From contig JAPFQT010000390.1 of assembly GCA_027627225.1 (NCBI GenBank), forward strand, positions 78,935-142,934: a stretch of 64,000 nucleotides of DNA, in the 5' to 3' direction. Below are positions 38,101-49,886 of this stretch, piece after piece. The DNA comes from Congeria kusceri (Eukaryota; Mollusca; Bivalvia; Myida; Dreissenidae). A program made the position numbers and the translations under genes. The notes beneath the pieces were generated by a model. The model did no database searches. It was not told the DNA's origin and saw only the letters and a program-made list of their open reading frames with translations. How positions within the stretch are numbered: the stretch's first letter is position 1; each line of letters starts with the position of its first letter.

Positions 38101-38937
38101 AGTCACTAAGCACACTGCAATATGCGCTCTCCTAGTGATGTCTAGTTCTAATGACAGCTGATAATTGACAGTCACTAAGCACATTGCAATATGCGCTCTC
38201 CGAGTGATGTCTAGTTCTAATGACAATCAATGGTTTTTAATACAGCTGATAATTGACAGTCACTAAGCACACTGCAATATGCGCTCTCCGAGTGATGTCT
38301 AGTTCTAATGGCAATCAATTGTTTTTAATACAGCTGATAATTGACAGTCACTAAGCAAACTGCCATATGCGCTCTCCGAGTGATGTCTAGTTCTAATGAC
38401 AACCAATTGTTTTTAATACAGCTGATAATTGACAGTCACTAAGCACACTGCAATATGCTCTCTCCGAGTGATGTCTAGTTCTAATGACAATCATTTGTTT
38501 TTAATACAGCTTATAATTGACAGTCACTAAGCACACTGCCATATGCGCTCTCCGAGTGATGTTTAGTTCTAATGACAATCAATTGTTTTTAATACAGCTG
38601 ATAATTGACAGTCACTAAGCACACTGCCATATGCGCTCTCCGAGTGATGTCTAGTTCTAATGACAATCAATTGTTTTTAATACAGCTGATAATTGACAGT
38701 CATTAAGCACACTGCAATATGCGCTCTCCGAGTGATGTCTAGTTCTAATGACAATCAATTGTTTTTAATACAGCTGATAATTGACAGTCACTAAGCACAC
38801 TGCCATATGCGCTCTCCGAGTGATGTCTAGTTCTAATGACAATCAATTGTTTGTAATACAGCTGATAATTGACAGTCACTAAGCACACTGCCATATATTC
38901 TCTCCGAGTGATGTCTAGTTCTAATGACAATCAATAG
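29117..38937. repeat. 9.8-kb satellite of interleaved 88-bp and 69-bp monomers
   Basis: The long monomer (88 bp) runs CAATTGTTTTTAATACAGCT, then GATAATTGACAGTCACTAAG, CACACTGCAATATGCGCTCT and CCGAGTGATGTCTAGTTCTA. The short monomer (69 bp) is the same sequence without the 19 bases around CAATTG. By hand count there are about 88 long and 30 short monomers, which sums to the array length. Variants (GCAATATG/GCCATATG, AATATTCGC, CAGTCAGTAAG, AAAAACACTG) recur in fixed order, showing higher-order structure. Frames on the minus strand are artefacts of runs of 69-bp (23-codon) units. Confidence 0.93.
35026..37575. repeat. Two tandem copies of a 1275-bp higher-order repeat
   Basis: 35026-36300 and 36301-37575 look identical or nearly so over 1275 bp. 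Each contains nine 88-bp and seven 69-bp monomers (9x88 + 7x69 = 1275), including the rare variants TTTAACACAGC, CAGTCAGTAAG, CACTATGCAC and five consecutive short-unit junctions. The block 31560-32204 is a shorter relative with fewer consecutive short units. Confidence 0.85.
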
Positions 38938-39111
38938 TTTGATCTATTTCAGATCCATTAAAGTTTATTGGTTTGGCGACTTTTCATTTTATTCTTTATA
39001 TTACCCAGTTGTCAATGTACAATTCAGCATTTTACTAGTAAATCAAGTGTATAGAAATTGTCAACACTTTTTAATGCAGCTCGTTTTGTAAAAAATTGCG
39101 ACTTAAAATAC

Positions 39112-40600
39112 ACTAAACAAGAAATGTTTAAAAAAGACAATCGGCGTTGAAATTAATATTGAGATGTCATATAAAGATGACCTAAACAGACGGCCAAGAT
39201 GATCGGTTACGTGACTTCTCAGATCCCAGATTTTTGGGTCCCCACCAATATTGGGGGACTAATTGGACCCCAGATGTTTCGGACACTATAAGAAAACTTA
39301 TCGGACCCAAAAGTTAGTTTGAGATAAATTTATAAATATAAAAATTAAATAGAATTATAATTAATATCTATGCCGTGAATAAACCAATCATACAACTCCA
39401 TGTTTCCACCAGTGATATATGGATAACCAAAATAATTTAGGTTTTCATAATTGTTATCTGAATTTGTCAAGCCAATTTAACAAATTAGCAATGCAAGAAA
39501 ATAATATCGGGAATGAATTAAAAATAGTATGTATCAGACGAGTCTAGATATTTATTTATAGTACCGGTAACATACCCTTCATGTTAGTTATCTAATATAG
39601 TAACGATTTTTTTTAAGTCAAATAAGCATGTACACTGTGTATCCCAATAAAAAGCAATAGTCAGGGAACATTCAGCGATTTTTGAAATGTTAAGACTTTA
39701 TTTTTTGATAACGCAAACATAAAAATTCATTAGACTATGACGATTTAAAATTATATCAGTAGAAATATGATATATCAAGGGTTCCTGTGTATAATTAGTA
39801 TTGCAAATTGTGTGTTCGCGCTACGCGAATAACAACAATTCGACATATTCCAAATCTTCTTTCATAACATTTAATCTATAGACTATATAGCATCTCTTTA
39901 CAGATTAAATAACATCTACTGGAAAAGTTGATAGAAAATGCCATTATAAATAATCGTTAATAAATCGTACCCACAATTTAAAATTAAATTAACAGTAAGT
40001 TTGTAATATTAATTCACATTTATTGAAATGTTTAGGTTTATGATTCTCTGGACGCTATTATTGATGCATTTACGAGTATATTAACACAGGTATACAGCCG
40101 TTGCTAGCTACGCGCGCTATTTTTAGAATGCTACTTCTTTTTGTGGAATGCGATGAACTCGCTAGAATCAATGGGCTACATGGAACGGCAACTCTGTGAG
40201 TGAGATTTATGCATGGGAACATTGCACAATTGCTATTTATAGAGCGTAACGCTTATATAAATGTAGGCTAAACAAAATATTATTTCGTTACGTGAATGAA
40301 TATATAATTCTGTTTATGGCATACAATGAGAAAATACGTTCATAATTAGCCTCAGTTCTAGAGCATACGCGAGGATATGTTTATAACTTCATTTTAACCG
40401 CTTACGTAAACAATTATGTAAATTTTTATTCCCCAGTTATTGGTATACGTTAAACCATTGTTTGAAGTTTGCATTCCCTAGAATTAGAAAATTTGCCCAA
40501 TTCTATTGGCATTCAATTTTCCCGCTGCATAATTATCGCAAGAAAATCTGGGTCAAAAGTGATCTTAGACAGCTACGCCGAAAAATCGAATGCTTATCAG
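39112..40600 (+). repeat. Unknown dispersed element, copy A
   Basis: Shares with 45300-46250 the start AAACAAGAAATGT..AAAAAGACAA, GGCGTTGAAATTAATATTGA, a middle block with AAATTCAC/ATTCACATTTATTGAAAT, and the end CCGCTGCATAATTATC..TACGCCGAAAAA. Copy A has about 600 bp extra near 39220-39850. No coding frame is conserved between copies, so it is a non-coding element or a very old duplication. Confidence 0.6.
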
Positions 40601-40836
40601 GTCGGCAAGGAAGACAACAATGTGATACTCCTTGAGAAACTTCTAGCGTGGTTAACTCCCTTATGTTATTGAACTGTTGCATTTTGTCCCCGAAGCCGTG
40701 TGTACGACGGGTGCGTTTCATCACTATTGACGATTTCAATTGAGCATATGTTATTAATTGAGATTCATGTAGTTATTTACGATTTTACATGAAATCCGTT
40801 TCCCATTTGTTTGACTAAACGCACTTTCGGTGATAT

Positions 40837-41875
40837 GTCGTACTTTATGTAATACCCATATTCCACACACGCCACGAATCCCGCGAATCGCGACGAATTG
40901 ATGAAGTTTATGATTCGTGAGGATTCGTGAAATATTTCACATTTCTGTTCCAAATTGTAACGTTCTACGATTCAGTTACGATGAAGTTACGATAGATGTA
41001 GTTACGAATGTCGTACTTTATGTAATACCCATATTCCACACACGCCACGAATCCCGCGAATCGCGACGAATTGATGAAGTTTATGATTCGTGAGGATTCG
41101 TGAAATATTTCACATTTCTGTTCCAAATTGTAACGTTCTACGATTCAGTTACGATGAAGTTACGATAGATGTAGTTACGAATGTCGTACTTTATGTTATA
41201 CCCATATTCCACACACGCCACGAATCCCGCGAATCGCGACGAATTGATGAAGTTAATGATTCGTTAGGATTCGTGATATTTTTCACATTTCTGTTCCAAA
41301 TTGTAACGTTCTACGATTCAGTTACGATGAAGTTACGATAGATGTAGTTACGAATGTCGTACTTTATGTAACACCCATATTCCACACACGCCAAGAATCC
41401 CGCGAATCGCGACGAATTGATGAAGTTTATGATTCGTGAGGATTCGTGAAATATTTCACATTTCTGTTCCAAATTGTAACGTTCTACGATTCAGTTACGA
41501 TGAAGTTACGATAGATGTAGTTACGAATGTCGTACTTTATGTAATACCCATATTCCACACACGCCACGAATCCCGCGAATCGCGACGAATTGATGAAGTT
41601 TATGATTCGTGAGGATTCGTGAAATATTTAACATTTCTGTTCCAAATTGTAACGTTCTACGATTCAGTTACGATGAAGTTACGATAGATGTAGTTACGAA
41701 TGTCGTACTTTATGTTATACCCATATTCCACACACGCCAAGAATCCCGCGAATCGCGACGAATTGATGAAGTTTATGATTCGTTAGGATTCGTGATATTT
41801 TTCACATTTCTGTTCCAAATTGTAACGTTCTACGATTCAGTTACGATGTAGTTACGAATATTCGTGGGATTCGGC
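40837..41875 (+). repeat. 173-bp tandem repeat, 6 copies
   Basis: GTCGTACTTTATGTAATACC recurs at 40837, 41010, 41183, 41356, 41529 and 41702, exactly 173 bases apart. Units are almost identical, and copies 3 and 6 share the variants GTTATACCC and CGTTAGGATTCGTGATATTT, hinting at a three-unit (519-bp) higher-order period. The 173-base period is not a multiple of three, so the frames seen here are meaningless. Confidence 0.9.
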
Positions 41876-42190
41876 TGGAATGGCACGAGTGTTGTCAAGA
41901 ATTTACTTCGATTTACACGAATCTATTACGACTAATATGTGAACGTTAGGAATCAGGTATCAGTAAACACGCCGAATGCATGTACGAATTAGGTACGAAT
42001 AAAAATATCTTTTGAAATTCATTTTCGGCGTGTATATTCGTGACAGCTTCGTAGCCGATTCTTGGTCAAGCCGCGAATTATCCAATCCCCGAATGAGTTA
42101 AGAATAACTAAGGATGCCTACGAATCGATTACGATTCAGTCACCATTCCTAAGAATGCACTACGATTTTGTAACGATTTATTTTGGATTT
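41876..42190. repeat. ACGAAT/ATTCGT-rich flank of the 173-bp array
   Basis: The hexamers ACGAAT, CGAATC, ATTCGT and ACGATT recur many times in both orientations, as they do inside the 173-bp unit. The stretch appears to be decayed or ancestral material of the same element. There is no open frame. Confidence 0.4.
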
Positions 42191-42429
42191 ATTTTTTTTA
42201 AAGGGATTTTTGGAATCGGAAGTTCGTGGCAAAGATTTTGACCAATTCAAAACTTTTGTCACGAATACCCGACTGTGATTCACATGCTTTAAAATATCGA
42301 CGAAAAGCCGTATAAATGCTTGATAAATTTACCTTTTCAGTTGACTACAACAATTCCAGTGCAAATAAATATTTAATATCCAGAATCATTACAAAATAAA
42401 TATGACAGGGACTAAATGTATCTGCTTGC

Positions 42430-42700
42430 TAGAGCTCTTATAGCGCGTTCTGTCCAGGTCATCCTACGTCCACAAGTCCGCTTGGTCTATCACTCCTGGC
42501 TCGTTCTAAACACGTAGAACTGTCTTCTGCATGAATCGTCGTCTGCAGAGTTCCTTGTCGATTGCGTTCAATTGCAAGTTTACAAACCGGAAGTCAGTGA
42601 CGCGTATTGACCGTCCTGCTATCTCTATTTCTGTCCTCATCCGTATAGACTGTGTGAACGTTGCCATGTTACAGTTACGTGCACGATGTAATAAATCCGT
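42430..42700. repeat. Dispersed repeat shared with 60325-60600
   Basis: Shared blocks include GGTCTTATAGCGC/GCTCTTATAGCGC, CTGTCGTCTGCA/CTGTCTTCTGCA, AAACCGGAAG..AGTGAC and CCGTATAGACTG. Minus-strand translation of both copies keeps a QSIR..T...GR.IRVT.FRFV pattern, so it may derive from a coding sequence, but neither copy is intact. Confidence 0.5.
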
Positions 42701-42744
42701 GCGTGCGTCCGCTGATGAAGGTATAAATGGGTGTACATCTGTCT

Positions 42745-43530
42745 GACTATGAACTGTATGTGTGTGCGGATGATCGTGCATATGTCCGCCGATGATCGTG
42801 CATGTGTCCGCCTATGAACGGTTGTGTCCGCCTATGACCGTGTATGTGTCCATCTATGAACGTGTATGTGTCCGCCGATGGTCGTGTATGTGTCCGCCGA
42901 TAACCGTGTATGAGTCCGCCTATGAAAGTGTATGTTTCCGCCTATGAACGTGTATTTGTCCGCCAGTGAACGTTTATGTGTCTGCTTATGAATATGAACG
43001 TGTGTGTGTCCGCCGATGAACGTGTATGTATCCCCCAATGAACGTGTATGTTTTCCTTGATGAACGTGTATGTGTCCGCCAGTGAACGTGTATGTGTCCG
43101 CCGATAACCGTGTATGTGTCCGCCGATAATAGTGTATGTTTCCGCCTATGACCGTGTATTTGTCCGCCAGTGAACGTGTATGTGTCCGCCGATAACCGTG
43201 TATGTGTCCGCCTATGAAATTCTTTGTTTCCGCCTATGAACGTATATTTGTCCGCCAGTGAACGTTTATGTGTCCGCCTATGAACGTTTATGTGTCTGCT
43301 TATGAATATGAACGTGTGTGTCCGCCCATGAACTTGTATGTGTCCCCCCATGAACGTGTATGTTTTCCCCGATGAACGTCTATGTGTCCGCCGGTGAACG
43401 TGTATGTGTCCGCCTATGAACATGTATGTGTCCGCCTATGAACGCATGTGTGCGACTATGACTGTGTATGTGTTCGCCTATAAACGTGTATGTGTCTGCC
43501 TATGAACGTGAATGTGTTCGCTTGTGAACC
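42745..43530 (+). repeat. 22-bp minisatellite, about 35 copies
   Basis: Units of CGTGTATGTGTCCGCCTATGAA vary at a few sites (CCGATAAC, CCAGTGAA, TTTCCGCC). A block containing GAATATGAACGTGTGTG recurs near 42988 and 43304, suggesting a ~316-bp higher-order period. The minus strand reads as repeated THxRRTH peptides, but 22 is not a multiple of three and the frame drifts, so this is not a zinc-finger gene. Confidence 0.85.
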
Positions 43531-45299
43531 GCTACCTGTCTGCAGGAACATCATCTCAACTACATGAACTGGTATATGTGAATTGCTGTATCCGTTGACA
43601 ATTTCAGTCCGAAAACACTCATGACGTGCGAGAACGCTACAAAACAAGGCATAAGTTAAGTGCTAGCATTTTATTAGATCGCAAATTTAATTGTTCGCAT
43701 AACAAAAACATACTTGTCAATTCATATAGGGGAATTTAAAACTTCATTTTTGCACTGCTGCGACAATATTTGGACTATTTCCGTGTGACCTGCGTTTATG
43801 ACGATTAAAGACTAAGAAACTGTTGTTGTTTGTGTGTGTGTGTTTTTAAATAAACAACATTAATGTCAGTCTGGCCCTTAAAGAGCATCGAAGTCCGATT
43901 TTCGAAATCGACATGGTCCCTTATAAAACATTGTGATTGTTTACGAGAAAACAGTAATATAATTGATGTAGAATAAACGCTCGCCTTGAGGAAATTTTCT
44001 TCATAAGTTATTATAGCACTAACTATTGTTAACAGGCAAAAGAAGTTTCGCTTTACTCTGATTTCGTTCGAAGGCGACAGAGGTGGTTGGATTTTATCAT
44101 ACTTATCTCGCACACTCGCACATGCACTTGCTGTTTTTGTTTCATGCATCAGATATGGTTGCATCTTGGTGTCCTTTCTTCTGAACAAATAAGGCCATAC
44201 CAATTGGATTCTATGTTAAGCGTCCTCTGGCTGGTAGGTTTTGGGATGCATGAACGAAAAAAAAACAACAACAATTTTGACAATGTGAAAAATCGAGTTG
44301 GAAAGCACATACAAATTTTATAAAAAAGACTTTGGTGTTTTTACCAATATTTGTAAAAACAGTGTGCAACTAGTCAATTTACACAGTTAGAATACTGTGG
44401 TAAAGTAGGTTCCCAATATGAAGATGATATATAACAGTTTTGCAGCATGTGCTTCAGCTTTTACCACTGCCATGAACAAGCTGTGAAAGAAAACTGTTTT
44501 ATTTTTATGGACTAAAAACAAAAGCATCATTTCATTTTAAGCAAAGTTGTTAATTAATCAGCAAATCTGCCTGCATTATTTAATGAAATAAGACAAATGT
44601 CCCATATCTTTGTCTAGAAAAAATACGCGTGTTTAGATATAATCCTACATACAGAGATACTTGAAGAACGGACTTGAATCATTTCAATAAGAACATTTCA
44701 CATGTTTGTATATTAAATATGATGTATGTGTTATATTTTACAATAAGCTAGAAACAATTCTATGCATAATGCTAATACATTATTATTGTTATTGTAGTAG
44801 TTAAAATATATGTTGTTGGTGCGTAAATGAATTAGTCAATAACTGAAGTCAAGTATTTGACTACAGGATAATTAACAATAAAATATTTAGTTAGTATACA
44901 TGTGGTTCCACATCTGTTGCGTTGGGACCGTTAAAACATCGCGTCAGAGTCCAACTTGAGATAACAACGATCGGCGTATACACCAGACATCAAGGTGTTA
45001 AGGTGTCATAATATCACGAGTTTTCTGATAATCAAATTGCAATATAATGTGTAATACGAATCTAATGTTGAATAATGATGTGAGTAAAATATATGTTTGC
45101 ATTACTAATCTATTTTAGTAACTCATCGTGTATTTTTGTTTTAAACTCTTAGTACTAACACATACCCAAAAGCAAATACTAATAATAGTAATTAACAATG
45201 AAATATAGATTTTCTTATTTTTTATACTTATACCAAATTCTTATCGGGATATTTGAATTATAAAATTGTCACATCTCCAAACTTATGAAAAACACCAAC
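43531..45299. other. Unassigned stretch with one longer minus-strand frame
   Basis: A 132-codon minus-strand frame at 43805-44203 starts at TTG and has a fairly protein-like first half (RRKDTKMQPYLMHETKTAS). I see no domain and no good splice sites, and it ends in a repeat-derived Thr/His/Gln tail. Probably not coding; the rest is AT-rich. Confidence 0.3.
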
Positions 45300-46250
45300 C
45301 TTAAACAAGAAATGTCTTTAAAAAAGACAAATGGCGTTGAAATTAATATTGAGATGTCATTTTTTAAATAACGTTTCAACGTATTACGAGACTTCTTTCA
45401 CCCCATTTTACTGATAGAAAAATGTTAAACATTTTTTATAGATATAATAAGAAGCTGATAGAAATGTGCAATTATAAATAATTCTTAATCAAACACAACC
45501 ACAATTCAAATATGAATTAACATGCGCAGTAAGTTTATAAATTCTCCATTTATTGAAATTCACGGGTTTAGGATTCCCCAGACGCTAATTGATGCGTGTG
45601 TATTAACACAACTTTACCACGCGCTATTTGTAGAAAGATTCTTCTGCTGGTGTTGTACGAACTCACAGGGACGACATTCGGTTACAGCGTACAATGATAT
45701 TGTTACACAATGATAAAATAATAGGAAATATAAGCTCAATCAAATTTGCTAATAATTATTTTGCTTATTTATCAGAAAAATACCAGACATTGGCCACTTT
45801 ATATTTTGTGCTTGCGAGCGCAACCGGCAACATTGTACGTTGTGACCGACTGTCGTCCCCGTGAATTGTAGCAGTGCAATTCCTATTTATAGAGCGCGCC
45901 GATTATGTAGTCTAAGCAATATAGTTATTTCATTATGTGAATGAATATAACATTCTGATCATGACACACTCTGAGTAAAATTGTTCATAATTATGTTCAT
46001 TTCTAGAGTGTATGTCGAAGATATGTTTATGATTTTATTTGAACCGCCTATGTAACCAATTATGTAAATTTAATCCCGAAAGGTATGCAACAGTTATTGG
46101 TATGCGTTAAACGATTGTTTTAAGTTTGCATTCCCTAAAATTAGAAAATTTTCCCGATTCTATTGGCATTCAATTATCCCGCTGCATAATTATCACAAGA
46201 AATCTAGGTCAAAAGTGAGCTTAGACATCTACGCCGAAAAAATAATTTAT
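45300..46250 (+). repeat. Unknown dispersed element, copy B
   Basis: Diverged copy of 39112-40600 in the same orientation, lacking the inserted middle part. Landmark matches are AAACAAGAAATGTCTTTAAA at the start, ATTTATTGAAATTCACGGGT in the middle and TCTACGCCGAAAAA at the end. Confidence 0.6.
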
Positions 46251-46489
46251 TGCATGGTTGATCGATGGTTTACTTTAAAGTACTATTACTTGTTCGCATT
46301 ATTGAAGTGTCGCATGCTTTTAATGTTAAAACTTAATAAAATTAAGCAAAATCATCTATAGGTTAAACGTTTTCACTTTTGCAAACTTAGGACAAACAAT
46401 TGTAACAAAGGAACTTTATTTTTAATGAATTACCAGTAAATATTTGAAATATTTTCTGATTACTCCTTACTTTGTACAAAGTACTTAAT

Positions 46490-46760
46490 TTGCGTTGTTA
46501 TTGAATTTTGAGGCCGGTTTAACTTGTTTGTGGCCGGTTTGGACTTTGTGTGGCCGTTTAACTGTATTTCTCGCAGAATGAGGCCGGGTTGACGTTTTTT
46601 AGGCCGGTTTAACTTGTGGCCGGTTTGCCTTGCTTCCCAAATTAAGGTAGCAGTTGCCTCCCTTTCGTTGAATCGACCCTCGCTATAAGGGGGCACTATA
46701 CAGTTTATCGGGCTTCGGACTCGGCCTGGTGGGGTCTGGGTTCGAGCCGTCTTGCAGACA
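46490..46760. repeat. GGCCGGTTT-repeat stretch with tRNA-like promoter remnant
   Basis: GAGGCCGGTTTAACTTG or parts of it occur about six times in 46511-46625. Further on, CTCGGCCTGGTGGGGTCTGG followed by GTTCGAGCC resembles a B box, so a decayed SINE is possible. The minus-strand 131-codon frame across it is repeat-driven. Confidence 0.35.
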
Positions 46761-47436
46761 CTGGTAATGTCAACACCTGAAAACAAACCAAACATCATTT
46801 CAATATTGTTGTGGCTGTGGCTTCTCAAAAATGTAGGGAAAATAATTATGCACACAGTTCCACTATAATTTTAACATGCATAATCAGCCAATTTATGGGT
46901 TCAAATGTCACCAGTTTTCGCGACCATTTCGGCGATTTTCAACATCAAACTTTCCTGCGAATGCGAGCACCTCAAACACTGCATGCCTGTCTGCGTAACT
47001 TAACAGGTACTTGATTGCGACTGAGCAAACTGGGGGTCAACCATTCAGATTTTCCAATAAATTCCAATGTATGTACGCCCTTTTGAATATCCTGCCAAAA
47101 TGGCGTTCAGAGCTAGGAAAACCCATTTACGAATTTTATGTGCAAGGTGGCTCAACACATAAATGGCTTTACATAGGTCATATTTTCGAATTCACTAAGC
47201 ATGCAATTAAAAACTCCAGCCCCTAAATCTGATACTTACAACTTCTAAAACACTCAAAATTCTACTCAGTTTCACTGTATCCCTATTTATTATAATGTTC
47301 TCCCCTACCAAATCGAATTTTGGTCTAAAACTGTATAGTGCCACCATAATAAAATAGGGTAAACTATAAATTCACGATTTCGACACTGTCAAATCACGCG
47401 TAACGAGACTGGCGAGTTAACGCGAGATTTTGAGGC

Positions 47437-47455
47437 GGGGGGGGGGGGGGGGGGG
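47437..47455 (+). repeat. G19 homopolymer
   Basis: Nineteen consecutive G residues, followed by TGGGCAGGTGG. It may form a quadruplex or be a length error in the assembly. A G15 run at 60883-60897 and a G-rich run at 22039-22056 are similar. Confidence 0.8.
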
Positions 47456-47984
47456 TGGGCAGGTGGTTCCGTGTTCTCGCTCTGAAGTAAACATCGATCA
47501 GCTGCTGATGCCTTTTCACATAAAGTGCTATTAAAACTATTTAAAAAACACACAATTAATTAACGTCATATGAAGACGTATTGCTTTAATTTACGAGTTT
47601 AACGTTTATACACATAACTTAGACCTGGTTGGATAACGTGCAGTATTAATGGTCACACGAGTAGTGTGTCAAAATACGCAAACATGAAAAAGAACCACCA
47701 CACCAAACCTACGGTTAGAAGTAAACCATACAAAATCTTTTGACATGCTACTTTGAAAAACTCCATCCACCTTTTTTTTTTTAAACATTTAACAGGTCAA
47801 TTTTTTACTCATTTACTTTGTACTAAATGTGTAAAAAAAATAGCCCAAAATTGAGTACATTTCCATGGACCAAGAACATAATTTTTATTTGATTTGATGA
47901 GTGGGGTTTCTCAGATATATATTAATTTAATGTATATATCGTTGTTATATGTTTTTCTTTTTTTCTTTTGAGAATTACAACCTG

Positions 47985-48245
47985 AATACAAACTTAGTTG
48001 GTAGAGAGCTGGACTGTCGATCTGGGTGGTCGCGAGTTCGAGCCCCAGCCCATCTTCATAAAGTGCTTGAGATTAGTGATAAAATAATTTCTACGGCTAT
48101 TCTCTCCCTACCTCTGCTTCAAGAAGGGCAGTAATTAATTTCATTTAAGTATGTACATTTGGTACAGGTCAACCGCTTAGATCGGCTAAGGAAAAGTGAG
48201 TAGGTTAACTGACCGCCGTAAAGTCTGTAATTGTAGTAGATTTGG
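47985..48245 (+). mobile_element. tRNA-Asp-derived SINE, copy 1 (degraded head)
   Basis: TAGTTGGTAGAGAGCTGGAC and GCGAGTTCGAGCCCCAGCCC form the tRNA-like head. The body shares CTACGGC..TTCTC/TGTCCCCCTAC, AACCGCTTAGATCGGCTAAG and TAGGTTAACTGACCGCC with 61769-62085. Relative to that copy it lacks a short CTTGCCCAG segment. Confidence 0.7.
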
Positions 48246-48249
48246 CTGC

Positions 48250-48585
48250 TGTATATACAGGATGAGTCCTGCAGTTCAACATAATAGACATGTGTCATAC
48301 AAAAACCATCATAAGGAATATATGCAGCTTTATTATCTTCACTTAATCAACAACACAAGAAGAAAAAAAGTCCATGTTATCGGGGTATTATCTTTTAATC
48401 ATAAGATATGAGTATAAAGCATTTCAAAATCACATTCATAGCACACAGCACACAAATAAACAAAGCATTCAATTATACTGAAACAAGTATCACAAATAAA
48501 TACATGTGTAATGCTCAAAGCATGTACATGTTTTAATTAGTATAGTCCTGTGTAGAACCAGTACTTAGTCACTTTTTCATAAGTT
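48250..48585. other. Unassigned stretch
   Basis: AT-rich sequence between the SINE and the PHD-like exon. If that exon is genic this would be its 3' flank on the minus strand; no clear poly(A) signal placement can be defended. Confidence 0.35.
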
Positions 48586-48733
48586 TTAGTACAGTTCAGT
48601 AAAAAACCAAGCAGGTTCATCACCAGCTATTGAGTTGGGCTGATACTCCAGACATTTCCAGTGTACCCATTTTGGACAGGAACTTGGATAGTCACAGTTA
48701 ATGATGGTTCCAAATTCACAATGAACAATTTTT
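48586..48733 (-). pseudogene. Decayed PHD-finger exon
   Basis: On the minus strand, an acceptor TATTCTATAG at 48734 opens a frame that reads K-I-V-H-C, then INCDYPSSCPKWVHWKCLEY, and ends AWFFTELY before TAA (48588-48586). Spacing fits the second half of a C4HC3 PHD finger: Cys-x5-Cys-x4-His-x2-Cys preceded by another Cys. The expected final W-x-C-x2-C is W-F-F-x-x-L, so both last zinc ligands are lost. PHD fingers read histone H3 tails and are also common in mollusc transposon proteins. Upstream frames (48735-48840) look coding but are shifted, which supports a pseudogene or transposon relic. Confidence 0.5.
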
Positions 48734-49119
48734 CTATAGAATATATATATAGCTACTTCCCGCAGTGGTTTTACACAAAATCACAAAGCGGTCAGGGGTC
48801 ATAGCCCGGTAGACTGAATCGACGAAGAAAATTATTCAGGTCACAAATGGATCACTTTTCCACCGTCTACGGGTTCCGGAATGTTTTGCACCGATGATGT
48901 ATTGCCCGAGGATGTTTCGCCTTGGAACTTTGTATGCGCACAGATGTGTGATTACTAAATACTTATGACAATCCATCAACAACCATCTGTTATAATTACA
49001 ACAATTCACTAACATGATTATTTTTTATATATTCACTTGAATTTGGACAATTAATAATATTACTTAACTTGAACACACAGTACATAATATTTATAAAAAA
49101 TTTTATAAATGTAATTACA

Positions 49120-49232
49120 TTACTGGTGTTGTGAGTCACAATATGCTAATTCAAGAAGGAATACTACAATCAGGTGAATAATCCCCTGGAAAATCAGGGT
49201 GAGACATTCCAGATTCTGTTTGTGATAGTTAC
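49120..49232 (-). CDS. Possible exon following the 49887 donor
   Basis: A strong acceptor TTTATTTGTTTCAG precedes 49232 and the frame in phase with the 49887 donor stays open 36 codons to TAA, with a hydrophobic stretch (LTLIFQGIIHLIVVFLLEL) that could cross a membrane. A second AG ten bases or so later would give a different 20-residue tail ending DYSPDCSIPS. I cannot choose between them. Confidence 0.22.
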
Positions 49233-49886
49233 CTGAAACAAATAAAGTTCAATTAAAGTATTATTATTAGTATTGCAAAGATATACTACAAACACACAAT
49301 AATATTATGTATAAACATACTGAACTGGCTACTCTATGCAATTCCGTATATACATTAAAACTTCTAAATATTGCCTATACCTTTTCTATTGACAAACACT
49401 GATGACACATTTAAGGACTGTTATTGATAAACATAACGTGCATAAAAAATAAATATACTGGCGTTCTCTATATTATTTCATAACCTATTTGAAAGAAAGG
49501 TATTAAATCTAATGCCAAAATAAGATCTGCTGCCTTTATAGCTTAGTTTTTCGATCATGAAATGATTAATTCCCATACCCCACCCACGTTACTAAATACT
49601 AACTTTTAACCTGTTTAAAACATATAAAGCATAAATATGTATAAAAGCCGACTTACACATATTTATCCACCACAAGTAATAAGTTTTCTTTTCCAGTCAT
49701 ATAGTTATATGAGCAAAAATGCTTTCATCAAGAACAAATATCAGAATATGCAGACGTAGCCTAATCAGTAGGAATCCCCCTGACCTCAATCTCCAACGCA
49801 GAGTGATCTCCCTTTATTGGAATGTCGAATAGGTCCATAGGCAATATTTATAAGTTTTAATTTATATTCGGAATTGCACGACTTAC

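Noticed and set aside
31269..38930. Repeated minus-strand frames of up to 148 codons (LELDITRRAHIAVCLV repeats)
   Set aside because: They appear only where 69-bp units (23 codons) run together and break at each 88-bp unit; two frames are open at once, with no start or splice signals.
42832..43423. His/Arg-rich THxRRTH peptide resembling zinc-finger linkers
   Set aside because: It comes from a 22-bp minisatellite whose period shifts frame each unit; no Cys-Cys pairs are present.
48840..48960. Minus-strand stretch ILGQYIIGAKHSGTRRRW resembling the end of a synaptotagmin C2 domain
   Set aside because: Similarity is limited to glycine spacing over about 18 residues, the rest of a C2 domain is absent, and an overlapping frame looks equally coding.
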